From contig JAVLRN010000006.1 of assembly GCA_032821775.1 (NCBI GenBank), positions 310,001-374,000 of the forward strand: a stretch of 64,000 bases of DNA, in the 5' to 3' direction. The notes beneath the pieces are model-generated. The model saw nothing but the letters and a program-made list of their open reading frames with translations, was not told where the DNA came from and ran no database searches. Both the position numbers and the translations under genes were made by a program. This document shows, one piece after another, positions 10,433 through 21,887 of this stretch. Source of the stretch: Sanguinoderma infundibulare. Its lineage: Eukaryota > Basidiomycota > Agaricomycetes > Polyporales > Polyporaceae. Numbering within the stretch: position 1 is the stretch's first letter; each line of letters opens with the position of its first letter.

Positions 10433-12063
10433 TCAAGTCGAACCTGCGCATCCACCAGTCAGGGGCCGTCGTCGCGCGATCCGGGACCTTGGAACGGGGG
10501 CGCTCACCTGCCGAACCACATCGTCCACCCTCTCCCCGTGTTTGCGAAGGAACGCATCGGCCACCCACTGCGCGCGGTCGCCGAGGCCACGTTCAACCCA
10601 CGCATTCGAACTCACGAACGTCCTGGCAAAAGCCAACGACAACGTGTCCCCCACGGAGAGTTTCAAGGCGATGAGAAACGCCGTGGATAATGGGTGATTT
10701 GGAAGGGAGGGGAGCAGCGACGCTACTTCAAGACCCAGGAATGCGGACAGGGCCACGAGCAGAGGCGCGTTCTTCCCGCTGGGCTGGATCGTCAACATGT
10801 CCTTGATGACCTGATGCAGCGGTTCCGTCGCCCTGGCGAACGCACCATCCGTGTCCGACAGTGGGCAGTCGCGGACGGCAGCGACGCGGCATGCGTCCGT
10901 GTAGGAGACGAGGCGGCGGTACGAAAGCGCGCTCGCGGTCTCCATCTCGGGGATGCAAATCGCCGCGAGTTCAGAAGGCTGGCTCTGGCTGCTCTGCGCA
11001 AACTGGAGCGCGCATCCACGCACCTGCTCTTCCAAGCCGTGTTGAATCGCGACGAAATAGAAGCGTAAGGGTTCCTTCTCCGCGAACGCCGCCCAGGAGC
11101 CGCGCACGAGGTCCTTCAGCGACAACATGTGATACTTGTGCATCGCGGAGAGCACGCTCAGGAAGTCGTCGGCGTTGGCGAGCCGAGGACGGTCGCAGGG
11201 GTAACAGTGTCAGAGGAGCGCATGCACTACGACGGCGCTCTCGGGGATGCGATAGACTCCTTTTTTGTGGGTGTCCTGGACGAGCATGTCGAGCAACGTC
11301 GGAGAGGCGAGGGTGAGGATGTCCCTGTGGATGCGGAAGTCCACGCAGTCTCCACTTCTGAGGATGGTGTCTCCAGTTCTGCAGAGGATAGCGTCGGCGC
11401 GAGGACTCAATGTCGGACCGGGGGTAGGCCGTCGGAGCGCGGCAGCAGGACCTGCGATTGGCGGCGGGGACGGTAACGCAGGGGGGTAATGGCAGAACGG
11501 TGCCACAGCACGGACGTCGACTGTGCGCCGTCCGCGAGAGTCTATAACGCAAGCTCGGTCGAGTTTGAGGAGCCGAAAGTATTCACCGGCACTGATGCCT
11601 TCCAACGCTGCACAGGTAGGAGCCTCCCCGGCCACCCGCTCCCTGATCACGGCAGCCTTGGCAGCCACTTGTGCTTCGTCCTCCGGCCTGAAGTTGCAGG
11701 CAACGGCGAATACTTGTAGAGGGTTGGTATCAAGGAACCGTACTTCGGTTAGGCTCCGTTTCATCGTATCGACGACGATAGGCGCATCGTACTTCAGGCC
11801 AGCCGCGAGGATGTCGGAGAGTTGGGCCAGAGATTCGACTTGCCCTCGACGGCATTGACGGTTGGTCTGGATGGCGCACCTGCTGGCACGGGTTGTGGGA
11901 CACGGCGCAAGGTGTCGAAGATATTTGATGCGATCTCCAGAATCGCAGACGAAACGTAGAACTCGACGCGGTCGCTAGTACGTACCACGAAGTCCGCGTT
12001 GTCTCTGTTGAATGGGGGATCAGCTATCCTTGTCGCCTTGGGTGCATTCGAGTTGCCGGCCAT
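10433..12063 (-). pseudogene. Double BTB/POZ-domain protein, inactivated
   Basis: Starts with an ATG at 12063. Two BTB-like units are visible. Unit 1 (NADFVVRTSDRVEFYVSSAI) runs to RPTVNAVEG, then jumps frame into LAQLSDILAAGLKYDAP at about 11840; the segment that normally links these (the PVV...LLRxCYP block) is missing. Unit 2 starts RADAILCRTGDTILRSGDCV near 11400 and has HALL-stop-HCYPCDRP at 11211-11213, where the family has LLR, so a CGA-to-TGA change is likely. The frame then continues cleanly (ANADDFLSVLSAMHKYHML) to 10433. Intact relatives are presumed Cul3 adaptors or transcriptional regulators. I read this as a gene killed by one internal deletion with frameshift and one nonsense mutation. 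Confidence 0.68.
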
Positions 12064-13077
12064 TGTTTAGCTTTTCTTGCGGTACGCCTATGATGCTGGA
12101 CAGGCAAGGACGCGGGCATATTGTTGTGATTTCAATCGCTGCAAGGAGTCAGACAAATTGCGCACCTCATTTCCAAGAGATCTCCTATGGGCCACCCCCT
12201 CTCCCGGGCCGAACCCTTCTTAACACCTTCGTGGGAAGATTGGTGCTAGACCCGCATGCTACGCACATTTGTGTACGCGTCTGCAGGCGATGTTACATGT
12301 GAACGGTCATTGTCCAGATGGTCAGACTACACCTTGATCTACAGTAGCACTGCGGAAGAGCTGCTTTGGGTACGTTGAACACATCAACGCTCGGGATTCG
12401 GATTGAACAACACTTGAGTACTAGCCAGAAGTTTCAATTTTGGATCCTCAAACTGGAAGAGCACTGGAAGCGCACGACAAAGATAGCGGTGTTGCACTCG
12501 ACACCACTGGCAGCTTTGAACACATACTCTAGTCAAGGCTTGCACGGGAAACCACTGCCCAATATCCGACAATATATTCAGGCTGTCTCATTTATGTTAT
12601 GTCGTGTGATCTAATTGTTTAGGCAATGGCGAGCTGGTATACGGGGTGGGCAGTGCCTTGAAAAAATACGTCCTATCGGTGTTCAATACCAGACAGAAAG
12701 GAGAAGACAGCGGAACAGACGGAAGAGACAGTACGAACTTAGCCCTACTCTTGCGTTGAGACTCGAAGGTCCTCTTGATGCCCTGCGCGCCATATAATTT
12801 TCCGTGAATGCTCCCGGAGGCATCCTCTCGAGCAGCGGCGTGCGGTGGTCTCACGCGATTTGATACAGGAATATAAACGTCATCTAGGAAGGCGGTGCAA
12901 AGCACTAACCGTGACAGCATCAGTGAACGCCTGGAACCTCTTGAATTTTCAGGCTGTGGATCGAGACCCATGGCTTGCAATCGCAGACCAAGTGGAGTAG
13001 CGGATCGCTGAGGTTCTAGCATAGTCTCTTGTCTATAGGTAATAGGTTGGATCGTGTTTGTTTAAGTCGCGGACATG
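12064..13077. other. Spacer with a diverged repeat of a segment at 16.2 kb
   Basis: 12390-12600 resembles 16215-16440 in the same orientation: both carry AAGATAGCG, GCACTCGACACC, and a CACTG(C/T)CC(A/G)ATA block in the same order. This suggests an old tandem duplication of a gene-flanking region. An open frame on the minus strand at 12597-13022 matches no family that I know, and I do not call it a gene. Confidence 0.4.
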
Positions 13078-15226
13078 TCACGATGGCTTCCTCCGGGATG
13101 CGAGTGCGCCATCCGGCTCGACGACCGAGTGTACGGTTTCCGCTCCGCGGACGACATCTATGTTGATCTGAGATAGAAGGAAATGGTATCAGTATTGGAA
13201 TAGACGACGGATGAGACGATCAGCAACTCACCGGTTGGACGCTTTCTGTGTCCTGGTTCGGAAACGACGAGGACATACCGGTAGACAGCTCATCGTGGCC
13301 ATATAAACGACTGGCGAAGTATTCTCTAGAATTTAACCTAGATTCGAGGAACCCATCGCATCATGCAATCGCATTGTCCTTGAATTTCGGAGAAGGGACA
13401 TACATGGCCAGCATGCTGTTTGTGTATACTAGAATGTATGGTGAGAAAGGCGACGGAGGAATAGAGCGAGAAGTACCCACGCTTCGTCTTGATATTGCTC
13501 AGCGCAACGTATATCATGTTGTTTCGTTGAGCGATTGACTGGTATGACGTCAGCGTCAGGTGAGGACCAAGAAAGAAAGGCAGCGCACGAATACTAGTGT
13601 CATGATACCCAATATCCTAGAATGATGCACACGTCTTTATCCCTTCATAAAAGAGAGTAGAACAGAACGCACGTAGTGACCAGCCCTGGGAAAGTGTTAA
13701 CAGATACGACAAGCCGTATTGAGGCCCACGACGCACCAGCGTTGATCGAGACTCTGATTAGCAGGGTGATTAGGGAGTCAGAACTATCCGAGAGTCAGTA
13801 CACAAATGCCACGGAAAACGTCCTAAGACTGACCGTTTGAGTCCTGTCCTTCTTTCACGGAGAGCAACAACCAGTGTCCCAGTCAAAAGAACATCGGCGA
13901 ACGTGGCCAGTGCGCACACTATGGATATGATCCACTTCGTGTCCCGATGGAAAGCAGGTCATGAGTGCGGGACTCCACTTCGCGCCAACTGCTCATACTC
14001 ATACTTACCGAATTCTTCACTAGCTCTTCCATCGTCGGATCAATAAAGCTGCATAGGCGCGGTGAGGAACTAGGTATGAAGCAAACCGATGCAGCATACG
14101 AACCTCTTAACGGTCGCAGCTGTGCGCTTGGGTTGAGAACTACCTCCACACCGAAGAAAGGTATACACGCACCGATGGCAAGCGCTGCACGTATCAGGGC
14201 CGAGATCAGCAAGTTATTGAGGTATAGTCCTGTAGTGAAGCGCTGACCTTCCTCAGTCAATATGCAGGAGGCCTTGTAGGCGGACAGTCATCAGGTATCC
14301 GCATGGCGCCTCTCTTTAATGCAAAGGGCGCACTCACCGCTGCAGCAGCGATCCACTTTGAGCGACCACCAACTGGACAACTGTCAGTATCCATGTCGTC
14401 CGTGCGTGGGGCTGTAGCTCACAGAAGTAAATTCGTCGAGTGTAGAAACTAGACTCAGCGTCACGTTAGCTCCGGTCAACACAAGTTGTAGCCGCATACA
14501 TCTGCGTTATTGCACCGGAAAAACCCTGCAATCCCGTCAGCTGTGCCACTTCTCAGCCCATCGCAAAGCACTCACCGTAGACGGAATCACGAGCTAGGTA
14601 ATAATCAAATGTCTCGGTTTGACATCTTGAACTGTGCCAATGGAACTCACACTCAAGGACCTTAGCACGGTGTTAGCCTTTGCCTTAGGACACGGAGGTC
14701 CACTCACCATACAGTGTAGGATAGCGCAGCAGGATTGAAGTAATTTTGAATAAGATAGTAGTAACTTGATGACTCCTCAGAGCGGTCCCAACTTAATGTA
14801 CTGACGAACGTTTACCAGAAGTGCATGAATACGGCGGTATGGAGCCCCTCGGCGATGCTGCGAAGACATTGATGAGCGGCAAACTATACGTCACTACTAG
14901 CGCCTCACCAGGCTGCGATTACCTTTCCGGAAACGACCTTGAGTGAGCGACGGAGAATCATACAATATCACTGTGGACCCACCAACGTCTTCAAGGCGCC
15001 CTTATCTTTCAAGTAGTACGAGCGGAAGTACCAGTACACTTGATTGACAAACAGCCCGGATAATCTGGAGCAAGATATCAGACCATGCTACGAGAGTGTC
15101 AAAATGGACGTACATGAGACCGAGGAACGTGGAAAGCAGCAATGCGCCGAACGTGTTGTTGAAAGAAGGAAAAGGACCTGGGGAATGCCCGGCATCCTGG
15201 ATTGTCGCATTAGAGCTTGACGACAT
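13078..15226 (-). CDS. Multi-pass membrane protein, DUF6534 family
   Basis: Basidiomycete-specific seven-helix family of unknown function. The start at 15226 gives MSSSSNATIQ followed by NTFGALLLSTFLGLM, a first helix. Exon 1 is 15114-15226 and exon 2 is 14983-15064 (LFVNQVYWYFRSYYLKDKG). Later short exons give GLHTAVFMHFW, YYYLIQNYFNPAALS and, near 13420, VYTNSMLAM joined to LNSREYFASRLYGHDEL; the last exon ends VVEPDGALASRRKPS-stop. Order and spacing match DUF6534 proteins. Several middle exons (14000-14900) are small and I could not assign every junction, so the gene could carry damage there. Each visible helix is hydrophobic, implying an integral membrane location. Confidence 0.65.
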
Positions 15227-16471
15227 GAGAGCGAACAAAAGCAAGAAGGCAAGGCGGTCAACGCCATAAACCCGCTACTTATGCGTAATGCAGCGCCTGC
15301 CCGAACTGCACCGGAAGATGATCGCGGCGTCGAACTTGTGGCAGAATTCCATACGCCAAGCTGCGCCAGTGGTACGTCACCTTCCGTAAATCCGTCCAGT
15401 AATGCCTTAAACAGTTTAACGTTCCTTCTAGTGAGAGCACATCGAACAGCCGAGAAAGCCGGAATACAAGAATACTACCTGCGTCGGCGGCTGCCTGGGG
15501 GGTGGGCGAGCGAGCGGCGAATGTGCTGCTTGGATTAGCAATCACTCCGCGAGCGTAGTGTTTTCACCGATCGGCATCGACACCGGCATCATTCAAACGC
15601 GCATCGTAACCGACAAATATGAACACGACACCTCCTAGAGAAGCGAGATCAATCCCTCAGAGAGACGAAGCGCCCAATTTTGAGAAAAGGCCACAGCAGA
15701 AGACCCCACTCTATGCACATTTTCATGAAGGAATGCTAGCATTCCGACGATCACTACTCGTCCTCGGCGTTATCATAGTCGCCCTGACGTTACGCCGAGC
15801 TCATTGTCCAACCTAATCAGGCTAAGGCCACTCACCTCGGGCTCTAGTTGCTCCACCCTGCATCCCCGGCGGGTCGCTTACGAGCGATGAGCTTGCTGCG
15901 CGCTCGGTCTGAACCAGTGATGACGGATCATATCGCGGGATGATGACGAAGCGGCTCTGAGCTGCGCTATGCGAGGCTGTAAGGTTACGTCGAAATGCGT
16001 CCTAAAGGGTTCGGCGACGCACATCGCTGGCCGGAGGTGCTGCTGCGAGGTGTCTATCGGTTTGCAAACCGCTGGAAACGCCGAAGGACGTGGTTCGGAG
16101 TCAAGCATGACGTTGTTCGCAGTCGAAGGTGGTGGGAGCTCCGAGGAGACGCCGAGTATCCCAACACGGCGACACCGGACCGTGAACAAGTTAGCCGCAC
16201 CTTCCCCACACGATTTGCAACCGAAGTACATCCTAAGCATTAAACAACACTTAGCCACAACTTCGAAGTTTCGTTCCTCAAATTCGGGGGAGAATACAAG
16301 ACACAAAACGAAGATAGCGATGTCAAGCCATGGAATTGAGCACTCGACACCGTCCAGCAACGCACACTCTCATAAACAGCCGTAGTCTAGCAGCATAACC
16401 GGGGATCCACTGTCCGATAGCCCAGAATGTCCGACTGTCCGATCCACTAACATGTCATGATATCGCACCGT
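15227..16471. other. Spacer with possible small-exon gene remnants
   Basis: Several minus-strand splice-like signals (for example GAG|GTGAGTGG near 15835) hint at a degenerate multi-exon gene, but I find no coherent product. The part at 16215-16440 is the partner of the diverged repeat at 12390-12600. Confidence 0.35.
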
Positions 16472-17338
16472 TTAGGCACGCTCAGCCGCGCGGGCCATGC
16501 GGGGTGCGCGCGCGCCCTGCGAAACGCATCCAATTAGCGCTCAATTAATGCGGGGCGGAGGAGAGACGAGACACGTACGAAAGCGCGGCTGTCGGGGAAG
16601 AACCGCTTGGCGGCGGCAGTGGCGCCGGTCGCGGCAGTCGAGTCGTCCGCGTCGTTCGCGTCCGATGCGTCAGTCGCATCCGTCCCGCTCGCCGCCGCGC
16701 CAGTCGCAGCGGTCCCGCTCGCCGCGGCGGCGCCGCCCTGGTCGATGACGACGCAGTTGCCGAAGCCGCTCGCGCTCTTGAAGGTCGCGAGGCACTTGGT
16801 GCCGGATGTACCGCCGGTGCACGTCATGCCCGCGGGCATCTTGACGGTGAGTGTCTGCGAGGTCTTGCTCGTGACAAACTGTGCGCGGACGTTCAGCAAC
16901 GGGGAAGCGAGAGCAGGAGGTGGAGGGGTGTACGCACGAGATCGCCGTTCTGGACAACCTCAGCGTCGACGAAGCCCTGGCCCGAGCCGTCGGGGGCGAT
17001 CTGTGCGGTCACCTGGCGGGAGCCATCGACACCGCTGACGGAAAAATCGTAGTAAGGACACGAGTACGATCAGAAGACGCTTATGGAACGTACAGGTTGA
17101 AGCTGGTGATCTGCGCGGAGAACGTGCCGTCCGCAGCGGGGGTGATGGTGCCAGAGGTGTCGAAGGCGGCGAGGCTGGCCTTACCGCAGGGAGTCGCTGC
17201 CTTGGGGCGCTGAGCGTCGGCACGGATGGGAGGAGCGGTGAGGCCGAGAGCGGGAGAGATGACGGCGTGGGCGCTGGCCTGGAGCGAAACGCTCAGGCAG
17301 ACCGCGATGGCAGCAGCAAGGGTCTTGGAGAAGAACAT
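16472..17338 (-). CDS. Small secreted protein, Gas1/GEgh16-like (twin A)
   Basis: Exons 17094-17338, 16938-17034, 16579-16878 and 16472-16516 join in frame to 228 residues. A signal peptide (MFFSKTLAAAIAVCLSVSLQ) is followed by ASA then HAVISPALGLTAPP, so the mature protein probably begins with histidine. Cysteines in PCGKASL, GMTCTGG, TKCLATF and GNCVVIDQGG would pair in a small beta-rich fold. The C-terminal third is an Ala/Ser/Asp/Thr-rich linker, shorter than in twin B, ending in a basic tail (GARAPRMARAAERA). I associate this pattern with fungal proteins annotated Gas1-like or GEgh16, of unknown function; that name is tentative. It lies in inverted orientation to twin B, 3.2 kb away. A TTTAAATA box is at 17511-17518. 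Confidence 0.75.
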
Positions 17339-17606
17339 GACGGCGGATGTCGTTGAAACGAGTCGAAAAATGCAAGGGAGCGGGAGGAGCGTGAAAAGGA
17401 CAAGAAGAAACCAGCAGACTACGGCTGTGAAGAGGATCCGGCCTCGGTGCGTTGCAAGAGTAGGTAGGTAGAAGTGAGGAAGTGAGGAGGCAAGACATCG
17501 GAGGGGTGAGTATTTAAAGACTCGCGGGGAGGATACTCGCGCAATTAGAGCTGGAGATGTTCTGCGAAGAACGAGAGAAGTAAGCTGGGTTCCCATGGAC
17601 CGTTAC
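16560..17606 (-). repeat. Inverted duplication, arm A (partner 20303-21470)
   Basis: Covers the whole of twin A except its last exon, plus about 270 bp of promoter. The partner arm on the plus strand is 20303-21470. Identity is high in coding and 5' flank (GGATCCTCTT, CAACGACATCCGCCGTC and the GCTTACTTCTCTCGTTC block are shared) and drops in the linker-coding part. Confidence 0.75.
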
Positions 17607-20563
17607 GCCGTACAACACGCACCCCTCTGAAGAAGAATGGAAGGAGGATAGAAACAACGTTGACAATCCTGGGTGCGTGCCCGTCCAGCCCGGATTGGTT
17701 GGCGCTAGGATGCATTCGCTCGTCCGTCCAACAGTACATGCGCGACGTCAACATCGTTGACAGTTACCTACACATCGCATGGCGACTCATCTCCGTCATG
17801 GTATCAATTCCTTCCTACTGATCTATGAGGACGTTTTTGTTGTTGATCAGTGCTGAAGAAGGGATGGAAGGGGATTGATTACTCGAGGCGGTGCCCTCAA
17901 CGGCAGGCTATCGTGCTCTTTTGGTGACGGATCGAGTCGACGGTCGAAGCATTCAGTTGCGCAGAGAGACTGTAACCATTGGCAAGGGTCAGTGGATCTA
18001 CAAACCTGTGCTGGCAGCATCCCGCGAGTGTGGTGGATAGTTCCCAGAACCCGACCGATGACCGGCGTGGAGGAGAGCGGCGTCAAGGAAGCGCTTGTGG
18101 CACTTTGTTGATCCGGGGAGATGGGCCGCTTTCGAGCGTCGTTACGAGATGCAATTGGTCAGCGTATTGTGCTCTCCGCCCGAGGCTGTGCTCATTTTAT
18201 CTGCAAACGCTGCTGTTATCCGTCTCCATAGTCGAGCGCGCCTCAGGCGGACCCGCGGCGTTGCATGCCAAGACTTTAGAATGCTCGATATTGCCGAAAT
18301 GTGGATATCATAGAGACGGGTGAGTTTCGAACACGAGGACGGCAGTGTCATCCAACCGTTTGCATTGAACCGACGAGGAGACGCGTCGTAATCGCCGACC
18401 AATCGATGGCTGACTTCACCATCTGGCCTCTGCTCTCACTTCAACTGAAGTATCCCACGGTTAATAAGCTTTCGAAGGGTAGGCGGAATCTGCCAGCCCA
18501 GGGATAGCTTAGAGGAATGGCGACCGAGGTGTTTCCAGAAGTCGTCGCGCCCTGGACACCACCAACTTCTAATGAGCATTATTCCGTAATGGCAGCTCTC
18601 CCACTGGGATACCGATATGGTAGCGTACGCAGCGGATGTATCCCATTTCGACATTACATCCTCTTCCAGTTCCTCTGTCTACGGCATCGTTGCGAGCACG
18701 GTATCTGATGGCCGTGTTTCTGCTGTTGTACGATGGAAGTTGTCGCTCCACATACCTCCCACATCCTGTCAACTTGGACGTTCGTGCGCGTATTGGGGAC
18801 AGAAGTCACTTTTACAGCTGAATACCAAGCCTTGAAACCGGACTCATGCCGGTGCAGCATGCCGGAGGCATATGTTGTCCAGAAGCCCCGTGATCGTGCT
18901 CTGAATCTTGCAACGACAAGTAGTTTTCCTTCTACGTCGACGTGTGCTGTGAAACTCCAAAGCTTGTCGATGCTCCCCCCGCCTTGGCTTGACAGGTCGC
19001 CGGTGTTGGCATAGCGATACAACGATAGTTGCATCTACAGCCCACACATGAGTCGGAATGATCCTCAGAGTCCCTTCCATTTCTTCACCGCCGTCTCAGT
19101 AACGTACCAAGGTTGCACAGCATTTTCTGGGAATGACGCACTCTGTTTGAATGAAGCCGCAGCGATCAGGTACGGGTCGATTTCCAGGAGCTTGAGTTAC
19201 GGTCGTCCTGCGCTGTGAAGAGCAATCGTTAGGCATATGTATGAGTTTGTCATTTCCGAAGAAACATTCCCCTCACCTCCGAGGAGCTGGGATGGGAGAA
19301 CGACGCTCGGAGACCCACATGAGGCGGATGGTGCTCGGGTCGCACGACGGGTATGTACATAGGATCCTCCCGCCGGCTATGTAGTGATCTTGGGAACGGC
19401 TATGTAGTCCGTTTCCGACGGCTCGGTCGGATGCTTCCGACGTCCGATTAGAGTAATTCTCATGGCCGGATTACCCGGGGCCGAGCGTTCGGACTTCCAT
19501 GAATCGCACAAATTTATCGCGTCCAGAAAGCTCGCACTGGGAGAGCCTGACTTCCGTGCGTGAGCGAGCAGCCAACATCACATTGAAAACGTACCTGCAG
19601 CCTGAAGCGTACCCCAGAGTGCGCGCTGCATGCGTCAGCAAACGCAAAGTGAGTAGCAGGAGAATGGAGCGGATTAGCCTCCAGTGTAGGTAGACGGCGC
19701 AGATCTGCAAGAGAGAGCGCGTGGTCGCGCGCAGACAGAGGGAAGCTGGCTTCGAGAAGGCGTACTCCGGGATCGACAATGCACCGGGCGGGTTGAGGAC
19801 GCCGTGAGAGAATGGCACGGCATGAGGCAGAGAGGGAGATCGGGCACAATCTTATCCAGATCTAGTCGAAGGCGGGCGCTCCAAGGTGCATTCTGATCTC
19901 GAGACAAAACAAGCTTGCATCGTCCGCCCATGGACAGCTTGCATGCCGTCTCTGCTCTTCTGTGTATTGCTTTCCGGCTGTACTCTTTGTTTCTTGCGAA
20001 TGTGGCTGTCTCCAGACGCATGATTTTCGCAGTTGTGTAGTTATTGGCTTGCGATCCGTGGAAATGCGCTCGGAACTGGTCAACGGACGCGCGGCGAAGT
20101 ATCGTCCTAGGGCTTTCGGATGCCTAACAGTGCCGCAACATGGGTGCCATAGCGACGAGTGTGGTTCCACCGCGGAGATGACGGTCTCATCCAAATGTTT
20201 GCATTGAACGGACGAGCGAATGCGCCCGGGCAGTACGGGCACGCGCAGGCTTGCCAATGCACCCCATCCATTCGTCTTCCACACGGTGCGTTGTACGATT
20301 TAATTCATGGGAACGCAGCTTACTTCTCTCGTTCTTCGCAGAACATCTCCAGCTCTAGCTGCAAGGTAAATCAACCCCCAACTCTTCAAATACTCGCGCC
20401 GTTCGATGGTCTTGCTTCCTCAGTTCCTCACTTTCACCTAGTCTTGCAACGCACCGAGGCCGGATCCTCTTTACAGCCGTAGTCTGCTGGTTTTCTGTTG
20501 TCTTCTTCACGCTCCTCCCACTGTCTTTCATTCTTTCGACCCGGTTCAACGACATCCGCCGTC
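17339..20563. other. 3.2 kb spacer between the divergent twin genes
   Basis: The outer 270 bp on each side are the duplicated promoters. In the middle, 18336-18375 and 20177-20213 share a 37-40 bp block in the same orientation (CATCCAA then GTTTGCATTGAAC then GACGAG). A 126-codon minus-strand frame at 18654-19034 could be a remnant of a membrane-protein gene, but nothing in it is diagnostic. I annotate no gene here. Confidence 0.4.
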
Positions 20564-21470
20564 ATGTTCTTCTCCAAGACCCTTGCTGCCATCGCGGTCT
20601 GCCTGAGCGTTTCGCTCCAGGCCAGCGCCCACGCCGTCATCTCTCCCGCTCTCGGCCTCACCGCTCCTCCCATCCGTGCCGACGCCCAGCGCCCCAAGGC
20701 AGCGACTCCCTGCGGTAAGGCCAGCCTCGCCGCCTTCGACACCTCCGGCACCATCACCCCCGCTGCGGACGGCACGTTCTCCGCGCAGATCACCAGCTTC
20801 AACCTGTACGTTCCATAAGCGTCTTCTGATCGTACTCGTGTCCTTACTACGATTTTTCCGTCAGCGGTGTCGATGGCTCCCGCAAGGTGACCGCACAGAT
20901 CGCCCCCGACGGCTCGGGCCAGGGCTTCGTCGACGCTGAGGTTGTCCAGAACGGCGATCTCGTACGTACCCCTCCACCCCCTGCTCTCGCTTCCCCGTTG
21001 CTGAACGTCCGCGCACAGTTTGTCACAAGCAAGACCTCGCAGACGCTCGTCATCCAGATGCCCGCGGGCATGACGTGCACCGGCGGTGCATCCGGCACTA
21101 AGTGTCTCGCGACTTTCAAGAGCGCCAGCGGGTTTGGCAACTGCGTGGTTATCGACCAGGGTGGCGCCGCCGCTGCGAGCGGGACCGGGGTTGCTACGGC
21201 CTCGGCGGCGAGCGGGACCGCGGCGTCCGGTACCGCTACTGGTGCGGCGGCGAGCGGGACGGATGCGACTGGTGACGACACGACTGGTGATGCTACTGAC
21301 GCGTCGGACGCCAACGACGCGGACGACGCGGACGATTCGGCTGTCGCTGCCCCCGCGACCAGTGCCACGGCCGCCACGAAGGGCATCAAGCGGTTCTTCG
21401 AGTCTCAGCGCGAGAGCCGGGCTTTCGTACGTGGCTCGTCTCATCCTGCACGCATTGCACGCTAATCGGA
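20303..21470 (+). repeat. Inverted duplication, arm B (partner 16560-17606)
   Basis: Mirror of arm A. It starts just upstream of ATGGGAAC-GCAGCTTACTTC and runs to the last intron of twin B. Confidence 0.75.
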
Positions 21471-21539
21471 TATGTTTTGCAGGGCTCGCGCGCACCCCGT
21501 ATGGTCCGTCGTCGCGCGGCTGAGCGCCCTGTCGCGTAA
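20564..21539 (+). CDS. Small secreted protein, Gas1/GEgh16-like (twin B)
   Basis: Exons 20564-20805, 20865-20961, 21019-21426 and 21483-21539 join in frame to 267 residues. The organisation and sequence are those of twin A: signal peptide, mature N-terminal HAVISPALG, four conserved cysteines, then a linker. The linker is about 36 residues longer and made of Ala/Ser/Gly/Thr repeats followed by an Asp-rich run (DASDANDADDADD), and ends GIKRFFESQRESRAF and a basic tail (RMVRRRAAERPVA). The intron positions are the same as in twin A, so the copies arose by DNA duplication. Extracellular location is inferred from the signal peptide. Confidence 0.78.
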
Positions 21540-21790
21540 TTGGTCATTTAGTACAGAGTCCCCGAACCGTGCTGCTTGATTACGGCTGTCTATGAGAGAG
21601 TGTATTACCGGTGTCGAATGCTCAATTTCATGACTGGACAACGCTACCTTCGTTGTGTGCTCTCTATGTTAATTGCTCGAAAGCCTTTCGACGTTGCAAT
21701 GCGGAAATGGTTTGATCGCGCCAGTGTTTTTGGCAATTCGGAATTAAGGCTGCTTTCCAATGATTCTGATTATCGTGAGTTTACAGTTGC

Positions 21791-21887
21791 GGCCCAATGG
21801 TCTAGTCGTATGATTCGCGCTTCGGGTATACCTCGGGATCCCTCAGTATCTTGCGCGAGGTCCTGGGTTCAATTCCCAGTTGGGCCC
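21791..21887 (+). tRNA. tRNA-Pro (CGG) with intron
   Basis: The acceptor strands GGCCCAA (21791) and TTGGGCC (21880-21886) pair fully, with a C discriminator at 21887. The A-box region (TGGTCTAGTCG) and T-arm (CTGGGTTCAATTCCCAG) are canonical. The anticodon stem CGCGC/GCGCG encloses the anticodon CGG. About 25 nt after position 37 are an intron containing a CTCGGGATCCC segment that can pair locally. The next run of four T is at about 21908. Confidence 0.9.

Noticed and set aside
20434..21495. 353-codon frame antisense to secreted twin B
   Set aside because: Shadow of the coding strand; it runs through the introns of a clearly spliced gene with a signal peptide.
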